64,000 nt of DNA, from contig MELC01000060.1 of the NCBI GenBank assembly GCA_001767455.1, forward strand, positions 87,484 through 151,483, given 5' to 3'. The stretch's first letter is position 1; the number at the start of each line of letters is the position of its first letter. Under the pieces are notes generated by a model. That model was not told where the DNA came from and ran no database searches. It saw nothing but the letters and a program-made list of their open reading frames with translations. The stretch comes from Acidobacteria bacterium RIFCSPLOWO2_12_FULL_66_21 (GTDB lineage: Bacteria > Acidobacteriota > Vicinamibacteria > Vicinamibacterales > 2-12-FULL-66-21). The position numbers and the translations under genes were made by a program. Below, piece by piece: positions 9,702-16,859 of the stretch.

Positions 9702-11014
9702 TACATGATTTCCGACAGGCGTCCACCGGTCGGCGCCTTCGCGGGCGGAGACGGAATCGCGCGCACGTCCAGCCCTTCCGGGTGCGGCAGCTTCGCATCC
9801 GCGTCCATCCCGAGCAGCTCGTACATGCTGGCGATCAGATCGCTCGGCGCCACCGGCCGATCCCGCACTTCTTCGCCTCTCGCGTCGGATGCGCCGACGA
9901 CGTGGCCTCCCTTGAAGCCGCCGCCGGCGACAACAGAGCAGAAGACGTCGCCGTGGTGGTTCCGTCCGCCGTTCCACGGCGCCTCCCACGACACCTTGGG
10001 CGTGCGTCCGAACTCGCCGCCCCACCAGACGATCGTGCTGTCGAGCAGCCCGCGGTCCGACAGATCCCGCAGCAGCGTCGCCATCCCCTTGTCCATCTGC
10101 GGCAGCTTCTGGCGCATCACCTGGAAGTTCTGCTTGTGCGTGTCCCATCCCTTGTAGTTGATGGTGATGTACGGCACGCCGCGCTCGACGAGCCGCCGCG
10201 CGACGAGACACGACTGGCCGAACGTGTTCCGCCCGTACCGCTCGCGCACCTCGTCCTTCTCCTGCGAGAGGTCGAACACCTTGCCGGCGTCGCCGAGGAT
10301 CAAGTCGTACGCCTGGTCCTCCGACTTGACGAAGGCATCGAGCGCCGGCGTCCGCGGCGGGACGAGCCCGAGCGCATTCAGCCGCTGCAGCAGCTCGCGG
10401 CGGTCTCGCTGCCGGTCGTCGGAGACCGACTGTGACACCACGCCCTCGACGACGAATCGCGGCTGCGCGGGATCGCCGCCCGTCGCGAACGGCTTGTACC
10501 GCGGGCCGAGGAAACCGGCTTCCGAGAAGCGTCCCTGCAGCTCGCTGAGCACGACGTACGGCGGAATCAGCCCGCGATATCCCGCGTCGTACCCCTTGAA
10601 GAGCGAGACGACGGATCCGACCGACGGATACATCTGGCGGTCGCCGGACGCGCGGCCGGTCTGCACGGTGTAGGACGCGGTCTCGTGCGCGTTGATGCCG
10701 TGCGTCATGCTGCGGATGATCGAGTACTTGTCGGCCTCGGTCGCCAGCAGCGGCAGCAGCTCGCCGATGACGATCCCGTCCACGTTGGTGGGAATCGGCT
10801 TGTCGAGCGGGCCGCAGTAGTCGTACCCGGCGCCTGGCTTGGGATCGAAGGTGTCCAGGTGCGGTGGACCGCCCCACATCCAGATCTGGATGACCGACGT
10901 CGCCCTGGCCGTGCGCCCGGCGGCCAGCACGCCCCCGCCGAGCCTGTCGGCCAGCAGCAGGCCGGCAGCCCCGAACAGGCCGCAGCGCATCGCTTCGCGT
11001 CGTGTGGGTGCCAT
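9701..11014 (-). CDS. DUF1501 family protein with Tat-like signal
   Basis: A 437-residue member of the DUF1501 family, whose fold is related to alkaline phosphatase/sulfatase enzymes. The N-terminus APTRREAMRCGLFGAAGLLL resembles a twin-arginine export signal. Family-typical stretches include IQIWMWGGPPHLDTFDPKP, YSIIRSMTHGINAHE and GGEFGRTPKVSW. The start ATG (11014) is 10 nt after the stop of the upstream DUF1549/1553 gene, and its stop overlaps the start of the PPC-domain gene, so the three are read as one coupled unit. Members are widespread in Planctomycetota and related phyla and are suspected to act in polysaccharide degradation, but no activity is proven. Confidence 0.9.
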   Translation of the reverse strand: MAPTRREAMRCGLFGAAGLLLADRLGGGVLAAGRTARATSVIQIWMWGGPPHLDTFDPKPGAGYDYCGPLDKPIPTNVDGIVIGELLPLLATEADKYSIIRSMTHGINAHETASYTVQTGRASGDRQMYPSVGSVVSLFKGYDAGYRGLIPPYVVLSELQGRFSEAGFLGPRYKPFATGGDPAQPRFVVEGVVSQSVSDDRQRDRRELLQRLNALGLVPPRTPALDAFVKSEDQAYDLILGDAGKVFDLSQEKDEVRERYGRNTFGQSCLVARRLVERGVPYITINYKGWDTHKQNFQVMRQKLPQMDKGMATLLRDLSDRGLLDSTIVWWGGEFGRTPKVSWEAPWNGGRNHHGDVFCSVVAGGGFKGGHVVGASDARGEEVRDRPVAPSDLIASMYELLGMDADAKLPHPEGLDVRAIPSPPAKAPTGGRLSEIM

Positions 11015-11024
11015 AGTCAATCCG

Positions 11025-12629
11025 TCAGTGCCGGTACTGAAATTCCGCGCTGTTGATGAGCGCCCAGGCCAGATCGACGACGGCCCCACGGCGGTTCGCG
11101 CCCGGTCGCGGCGGCCGGCCGGCCTCCGCCGCCGCCGCTGGCGCCGGCGCCGCCTCCATCCGCGCGCGGCCGTACTCGGTGGCCATCTTCAACTCGTCGT
11201 CCGTCGGGAACCGCGAGAGGATCGTGAGATACAGCCCGGTGACGACCTGCCGGACATCGCCGCGGCCGAGCAGGGCCTGCAGCGCGGGCCCCTGCTCGAT
11301 CTTGCGCTGGATGAGGCTCGAATTGAGGAGCGAGAGTCGTCCGGAGGCGGTCGGCTTCGGGGTGCGCTCGGCCTCGAGGCCGGTGTCACGCGGCGAGCGG
11401 CCGAACGTCTCCAGAAACGTGCTCGTGATGCTGCCGTCGGCGAGCGCGATGGCGCGCTGCTCCTGCGGCATGAACGTAAACGGTTCCGGGATCGCGCTCG
11501 AGTACTGCTCGGTCGTGCCCGTGATCTGGCAGAGCGCGTCGATCAGCACCTCGGCATCGAGCGGACGAAGCGTGTACCGCGAGTACTCGGCCGCCGCGGC
11601 GTCGGCCGCGCTCTCCGTTGCTTGCTGGTAGGTCCCTGAGTTCAGGATCAACCGGTACAGGTGCTTCAGGTCGTAGTGCGACGCGATCAGCTCGCGCTCG
11701 AGGTACGACAGCAATTCCGTGTTGGCTGGCGGGTTGTCCGCACGGATGTCGTCGGGCTCATGAATAATGCCGTGCCCCATGAGCCACGACCAGACCCGGT
11801 TGGACACGCTGCGGGCGAACCATGGATTGCCGGGCGCGGTCAGCCATCCGGCGAAGACCTCGCGCGGGTCCCGGTCCGCCGGCAGGCGCACGACGGTGCC
11901 ATCCGGGAACGTTGCGGAACGGGCAGCCGCGGGGGTCGCTTCATCGAAGAAGACGATTTCTTCCTTCCACTCGCCGGTCGCCTTGTAGCCGATACGCGAG
12001 AAGAACACCGCCATCCCGGCGAGCCGCTCCTTCGGCCACTGCTCCGCGCGCGTTCCCATGAAGGTGAGGGCCACGGCCCTGCCGACGACTGCGGGGTCGC
12101 GACCCTGCACCGCGCGGTAGAAATTCACCTGCGGCACGCGGAAGTTGCTGCCGCTCTCCGTCAGCAGTTCCCGCGCGAACCGGTCGTACGGCACGCCGTC
12201 GCGGATGCTCGCGCGAATCCAGCGATGGTACGCCTGCACGGCGTTCGGCCACAGGTTGATCGGGAACTCCGACTTGACCCGGAGCAGGTCGCTCCATTTC
12301 ATCGCCCAGTAGTCGGCGTATTCGTCGCGCTCCAGCAGCCGGTCGATGAGCGCCCGGCGTTTGTCGGCCTGGCGGTCCGTGAGGAACGCGCGCGCTTCCT
12401 CCGCCGTCGGCAGCGTGCCGATGACGTCGAGATAGGCACGGCGGAGAAACACCGCATCGGAACAGGATGTGGGAGTCGCTGAACGGCCGCTGCCGCGACG
12501 GACGAGATCGTCGATCGTGACGCGCGCCGTAGTGGCCAGGCGGGCGGACGGACGCTGCCGCGCGGCGGGCGCGCTCGGCACAGCGAGGAGGAGCAGCACG
12601 ACGACCGGCGCGACGCGCGGAGTCGTCAT
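11025..12629 (-). CDS. DUF1549/DUF1553 domain exported protein
   Basis: A 534-residue exported protein. The signal peptide (MTTPRVAPVVVLLLLAV...) is followed by the DUF1549 region (FLRRAYLDVIGTLPTAEEAR) and the DUF1553 region (WLTAPGNPWFARSVSNRVW, LNSGTYQQA). These two domains normally lie C-terminal to a planctomycete cytochrome-c domain; no CxxCH motif is present here, so this is the heme-less form. The ATG overlaps the TGA of the upstream RidA gene by four bases (ATGA), and the next gene starts 10 nt downstream, indicating an operon. The function is inferred only by association with surface polysaccharide or peptide use. Confidence 0.88.
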   Translation of the reverse strand: MTTPRVAPVVVLLLLAVPSAPAARQRPSARLATTARVTIDDLVRRGSGRSATPTSCSDAVFLRRAYLDVIGTLPTAEEARAFLTDRQADKRRALIDRLLERDEYADYWAMKWSDLLRVKSEFPINLWPNAVQAYHRWIRASIRDGVPYDRFARELLTESGSNFRVPQVNFYRAVQGRDPAVVGRAVALTFMGTRAEQWPKERLAGMAVFFSRIGYKATGEWKEEIVFFDEATPAAARSATFPDGTVVRLPADRDPREVFAGWLTAPGNPWFARSVSNRVWSWLMGHGIIHEPDDIRADNPPANTELLSYLERELIASHYDLKHLYRLILNSGTYQQATESAADAAAAEYSRYTLRPLDAEVLIDALCQITGTTEQYSSAIPEPFTFMPQEQRAIALADGSITSTFLETFGRSPRDTGLEAERTPKPTASGRLSLLNSSLIQRKIEQGPALQALLGRGDVRQVVTGLYLTILSRFPTDDELKMATEYGRARMEAAPAPAAAAEAGRPPRPGANRRGAVVDLAWALINSAEFQYRH

Positions 12630-13231
12630 GGCAGGTCGGGCGTGCGCCCACGCGGCAGGATCGCAATCGCCTCGATCTCGACCAGCAGGTCTTCGCGGCA
12701 CAGTCTCGCCTGGATGCCGGTGCTTGCCGGCAGCGGATCGAGGTTCAGCCAGCGGAAGAACGCCGTGCGGATGTCATTGAAGTCCTTGTAATCGCGCTCG
12801 ATGTCGCGCAGGTAGCACGTCGTCCGCACGATGTCGTGCCACGTCGCGCCTTCCGCGGCGAGCAGCGCCGTGATGTTGCGGTAGGTGCGCCAGAGCTGCG
12901 CGCGGAAGTCCCCGGTATGAACGGTGGCGCCGTGTTCGTCCACGCTCGCGGTGCCCGAGATGAGCAGCACCGTCTTGTCCGCGATGTCGAAACGCAGGCC
13001 GCGCGAAAACGACGCGGCCCGCGCGTACTCGTACGCTTCGTTCAGGACGGAAGCGGCATGGATCGCCCGCTTCCCGATGGGCGGAGGCGTGTCGTACGGG
13101 GCTTGCGTGAGGGGAGGCGGCAGCAGGCTGCCGGATGTCGAGACCACGCCGAGGGCGATCATCTCCTTTCGCTCGGCGGACGACGCCGCCGGCAGCACTT
13201 CGTGTATGCGGGGCTCGGGGTGGTATCTCAC
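12626..13231 (-). CDS. RidA family protein
   Basis: A 201-residue protein of the RidA/YjgF/UK114 superfamily, longer at the N-terminus than the usual 130 residues. The C-terminal half holds the diagnostic end GIQARLCREDLLVEIEAIAI, including the arginine that in RidA binds the carboxylate of 2-aminoacrylate-type imines. Active RidA enzymes hydrolyse reactive enamine/imine intermediates. The GTG start at 13231 has a weak ribosome-binding site, so the true start could lie further in. It is the first gene of a coupled four-gene set with DUF1549/1553, DUF1501 and PPC-domain genes, an unusual companion for RidA. Confidence 0.82.
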   Translation of the reverse strand: MRYHPEPRIHEVLPAASSAERKEMIALGVVSTSGSLLPPPLTQAPYDTPPPIGKRAIHAASVLNEAYEYARAASFSRGLRFDIADKTVLLISGTASVDEHGATVHTGDFRAQLWRTYRNITALLAAEGATWHDIVRTTCYLRDIERDYKDFNDIRTAFFRWLNLDPLPASTGIQARLCREDLLVEIEAIAILPRGRTPDLP

Positions 13232-13331
13232 GTTCAGTTAGACCCGCAGTGGGCGGAAACGTTGAAACTCCGTACAATGCCGGATTTCCGGCACCCGCTC
13301 GGTGATGGCAGCCCTACCCCAACTCGGTGAT

Positions 13332-13550
13332 GGCAGCCCTGAAGGGCTGCGCAACGAAGCGGTGGTGGAGGCAGCCCTGAAGGCTGCGCAACGAAGCGGT
13401 GGTGGAGGCAGCCCTGAAGGGCTGCGCAACGAAGCGGTGGTGGAGGCAGCCCTGAAGGCTGCGCAACGAAGCGGTGGTGGAGGCAGCCCTGAAGGCTGCG
13501 CAACGAAGCGGTATAGGGAACACCGTGTTGCGCAGCCCTTTAGGGCTGCC
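13332..13550. repeat. Tandem 37/38-bp palindromic repeat array with inverted terminal copy
   Basis: Five head-to-tail units begin at 13332, 13370, 13407, 13445 and 13482. Each consists of the palindrome GGCAGCCCTGAAGGGCTGC (or the one-base-shorter GAAGGCTGC form) plus GCAACGAAGCGGTGGTGGA. The array ends with an inverted copy at 13525-13550 (GCAGCCCTTTAGGGCTGC). It lies between the RidA operon and the 3' end of the BNR gene. Single copies of the same palindrome occur elsewhere in the window. Confidence 0.95.
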
Positions 13551-13554
13551 ACGT

Positions 13555-16500
13555 CTACGAGATCTTCGTGCCGGCGCGCGTGACGATCGGCGGCAGATTC
13601 TTGCGGCGAAGCTGCTCGTTGAACGCCGCCACGTCGCGCGCGAGGACCGCCTCGAGATCCGCGGCGACCTTCGCGAGCCGTCCCTCGAGTTCCTTCTGCA
13701 CCTCGAGCTGCTGCGCCGTCGGACCGAAATCCGCGCTGGCCAGCCCGTTCGCCAGGTACGCGAGCTTGCTGTGCAGCTTCGCGCCCCAGCGGACACCGTC
13801 CTGGCCGTTGCCGGTCATGCGGGGCTCGATCAGTACCGACTCGACGTCGATCAGCTTCCGATCGAGCTCGCTCCCCGCCGCGACAATCGACGCGTCGATC
13901 CGTCCGAGGTTGACGATCTGGCTGCGCACCAGCTCGATCTGGTGAATGAGGTCCGTGGCGCGGTCGAGATCGCGCGCCAGCGCGGTCACCACCTTTCTCT
14001 GCTGCTGGATGTCCGCGTCCGTGCCACCGGAGTTGGGATCTTTCCGGACGTCGAGCTTCTCCGTCAGCGTCTTGCCGGCGGCCGTCACCTGCACGGTGTA
14101 CGTGCCTGGCGGCGCCAGGATCGTCAGCCGTCCCGTGCCCGGCGCGGCGCGCGTGCCGTCGGGGCCGAGGGTCACTTCGGGCGCATAGAGCGGCGGGGTG
14201 CGGAGGCGGACCTCCTTTGTCGGCTCGTAGCGAAGATCCCACGTCGCGCGGTTCAGGCCGGCCGCCGACGGGCCGGTGAATCGCCGCACGACCTGTCCGT
14301 CGCGATCGAGAATCGCGATCGCCGCGGTCCCAGTCGCCGCCGACTTCAGATAGTAGTTGATGGACGCGCCGTACGCCGGATTCTGGCCGACGGTCGGGTC
14401 GTTGGACGCGGAGGCCGGCTGCGTGATATCCCGGAAACGATACGCGGGGCGCGGCGCGAACAGGTGCGCGTCGGACGCCAGGACCTGCGGCGTCAACCGC
14501 TGGAGCGGCGTGATGTCGTCCATGATCCAGAACCCGCGGCCGTAGGTCGCGATCACCAGGTCGTTGAACTGCTCCTGCACCGTAATCCAATACACGGGCG
14601 CGTGCGGCAGGTTCGCCTGCAAGGGCTGCCAGCTCTCCCCATCGTCGGTCGACGCGTAGATGGCGTTCTCGGTGCCGAGATACAGCAATCCGCGCCGCAC
14701 CGGGTCTTCACGAACGCAATGCGCGTAGCTCAACATGCCAGGTGGGATGCCGTTGACGATTGGCCGCCACGTCTTTCCGTAGTCGGCGGTCTTGTAGACG
14801 AACGGGTCGCGGCTGTTGACCTGGTGGAGATCGACCGTCAGGTACGCGGTGCCCGCGTCGTGGCGCGACGGCTCGATGTTGCCCACCGTTCCCCACGGAG
14901 GCAGCCCGGGGATGTTCTTCGTCACGTTCGTCCAGGTCTTCCCGCCGTCGCGCGTGAGCTGCACCTGGCCGTCGTTGGTACCCGCCCAGATCACGCCTTT
15001 CTCGAGCCGCGATTCCGCGATCGCCATCACGGCAAACGCGTACTCGACGCCGATGTTGTCCGGCGTCAACCCGCCGGAGATTTGCTGGCGGCTCTTGTCG
15101 TTGGTGGACAGATCCGGGCTGATCACTTCCCAGCTCTGGCCGCGGTTCGTCGTGCGGTGCACGTACTGGCTGCCCACGTACACCGTGTTGCGGTCGTGCG
15201 GCGACATCGCCAGCGGCATCGTCCAGTTGAACCGGTACCTCAGACCCGCCGGCACACCGTTCAACTGCTCGGGCCAGACCTCCACGTTGCGCGCCTGCCG
15301 CCGGTTCTCCTCGTAGATGGCGACGATGCCGCCGACGCTGCCGGATCCGGACGCGCTGGCCCAGACGATGTTGGGATCGACCGGGTCGGGCGTGGACCAG
15401 CCGCTCTCGCCGCCGGCAATCGTGTGCCACATGGCGCGGGGAATGGCGCCGCCCAGCCGGCTGTTGCTCGGGCCGCGATACGACGGACCGTCCTGCTTGT
15501 TGCCATACACGTTGTACGGAACGAGGTTGTCGGTCGTGACGTGATAGATCTGTGCGTTCGGCAGCCGATAACGCACCCACGACCGCCCGCGCGTGAGGGA
15601 GAGCGACACGCCGGCGTCGTTGGCGACGATCATCCGTTTTGGATTCGCCGGATCGATCCACATGTCGTGGTTGTCGCCGCCCGGCGACGAGCCGCCGGGC
15701 TGGCTCGCCAGCGTGCGTCCGCCATCGAGCGACACCGTGTAGCTGGCGGCCAGGTAGTAGGTCAGGTTCTCGTCGTCCGGCGCGACAACGACGTGCGAGT
15801 AGTACGCCGTGCGTCCCATCGCGTTCCGGTCGTAGCTGACCACCTGCCAGGTCTCGCCGCCGTTGTCGGACCGAAACACCTGGCCGCGGTCGGTTTCCTT
15901 CCCCTTCCACGGCACGCCGTCTCCGGTCTCGATGAGCGCATACACGCGGTCCGGATTGGACGGCGCGATCGCGACGACGGTCTTCCCCGTTTCACGGGAC
16001 GGCAGGCCGCGGCCGCGCACGCGCGACCATGTGGCGCCGCCATCGTTCGTGACGAACAGGCCGCTGCCGGGCCCGCCGCTCTCACGCCCCCACGTCTTGA
16101 GATCGATCTGCCACATGCCCGCGAACAGCTTGCGCGGGTTCGCGGGATCCACCGCGAGCGACGAGCAGCCGGTGTTCTCGTCCACGAAGAGGACACGCTC
16201 CCAGTTCTTTCCGCCATCGGTCGTGCGGAAGACGCCGCGCTCCTGCTGCGGGCCGTACGCGTGGCCGAGCGCGCACGCCATCACGATGTCCGGATTGGTG
16301 GGATGGACGACGACCTTCCCGATACGTCCGGTCTTCTCGAGACCCATCCGCGTCCACGTTTTCCCAGCGTCGGTGGACTTGAAGATGCCCTCACCCACCG
16401 AGATGTGACCGCGGATGCACGCCTCGCCCGTCCCCGCCCATACGGTGCTCGCATCGCTCGGCGATACGGCGATGTCGCCAATCGACTGCACCGCCTGATC

Positions 16501-16755
16501 GTCGAAGATGGGATCCCAGCTCGCGCCGCCGTCCTCCGTCTTGAAGATGCCGCCGGACGCGGAGCCGGCGTACACCACGAGCGGATCGCCCGGCACGCCC
16601 GCGACCGCGCTGACGCGATTGCCCTCGGGCCCGACGGTCCGCCAGCGAAGCTGGCCGGCGAGCGCCGGCGCGCTGCGCGGCGCCTGGGCAACGATGCCGG
16701 AGCCGGTCAGGACGAAGAGGCCGAGCAGCAGATGACGGAGTCCGAGCGATCTCAT
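13555..16755 (-). CDS. Sortilin/VPS10-type BNR-repeat exported protein (glycosyl hydrolase-like)
   Basis: A 1066-residue secreted protein. The ATG at 16755 has an AAAGGAG site seven bases upstream, and a signal peptide follows (LRHLLLGLFVLTGSGIVAQA). At least nine Asp-box/BNR repeats are visible: EDGGASWDP, TDAGKTWTR, TDGGKNWER, NDGGATWSR, DNGGETWQ, NRGQSWEV, RDGGKTWTN, ADYGKTWRP and TDDGESWQP. They indicate a large beta-propeller of the sortilin (VPS10) type. The C-terminal 250 residues hold a FlgD-like/Ig strand region and a final helical segment. Proteins of this kind are often annotated as glycosyl hydrolases, but no catalytic residues can be assigned; a role in extracellular binding or turnover is equally possible. 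Confidence 0.85.
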   Translation of the reverse strand: MRSLGLRHLLLGLFVLTGSGIVAQAPRSAPALAGQLRWRTVGPEGNRVSAVAGVPGDPLVVYAGSASGGIFKTEDGGASWDPIFDDQAVQSIGDIAVSPSDASTVWAGTGEACIRGHISVGEGIFKSTDAGKTWTRMGLEKTGRIGKVVVHPTNPDIVMACALGHAYGPQQERGVFRTTDGGKNWERVLFVDENTGCSSLAVDPANPRKLFAGMWQIDLKTWGRESGGPGSGLFVTNDGGATWSRVRGRGLPSRETGKTVVAIAPSNPDRVYALIETGDGVPWKGKETDRGQVFRSDNGGETWQVVSYDRNAMGRTAYYSHVVVAPDDENLTYYLAASYTVSLDGGRTLASQPGGSSPGGDNHDMWIDPANPKRMIVANDAGVSLSLTRGRSWVRYRLPNAQIYHVTTDNLVPYNVYGNKQDGPSYRGPSNSRLGGAIPRAMWHTIAGGESGWSTPDPVDPNIVWASASGSGSVGGIVAIYEENRRQARNVEVWPEQLNGVPAGLRYRFNWTMPLAMSPHDRNTVYVGSQYVHRTTNRGQSWEVISPDLSTNDKSRQQISGGLTPDNIGVEYAFAVMAIAESRLEKGVIWAGTNDGQVQLTRDGGKTWTNVTKNIPGLPPWGTVGNIEPSRHDAGTAYLTVDLHQVNSRDPFVYKTADYGKTWRPIVNGIPPGMLSYAHCVREDPVRRGLLYLGTENAIYASTDDGESWQPLQANLPHAPVYWITVQEQFNDLVIATYGRGFWIMDDITPLQRLTPQVLASDAHLFAPRPAYRFRDITQPASASNDPTVGQNPAYGASINYYLKSAATGTAAIAILDRDGQVVRRFTGPSAAGLNRATWDLRYEPTKEVRLRTPPLYAPEVTLGPDGTRAAPGTGRLTILAPPGTYTVQVTAAGKTLTEKLDVRKDPNSGGTDADIQQQRKVVTALARDLDRATDLIHQIELVRSQIVNLGRIDASIVAAGSELDRKLIDVESVLIEPRMTGNGQDGVRWGAKLHSKLAYLANGLASADFGPTAQQLEVQKELEGRLAKVAADLEAVLARDVAAFNEQLRRKNLPPIVTRAGTKIS

Positions 16756-16772
16756 GGCCGACTCCTTTGAAA

Positions 16773-16796
16773 GGCAGCCCTGAAGGGCTGCGCAAC
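16773..16796. repeat. Palindrome GGCAGCCCTGAAGGGCTGC
   Basis: A single copy of the dispersed palindrome with the GCAAC tail, directly upstream of the ribosome-binding site of the BNR gene. Confidence 0.9.
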
Positions 16797-16859
16797 AGGG
16801 ATCTCGAATCGCACCCGGCACCCGCCTTCGCGCTGCGCGCTTCGGCGCGGCAAGCCCGG

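Noticed and set aside
13332..13550. Possible CRISPR array
   Set aside because: Units abut without unique spacers, the repeat is palindromic and also dispersed as single copies, and there are no cas genes.
13474..16770. Long plus-strand frame opposite the BNR gene (about 1098 codons)
   Set aside because: It is a GC-driven antisense frame: low-complexity R/H/A-rich translation, no domain, while the minus strand has clear BNR motifs, signal peptide and ribosome-binding site.
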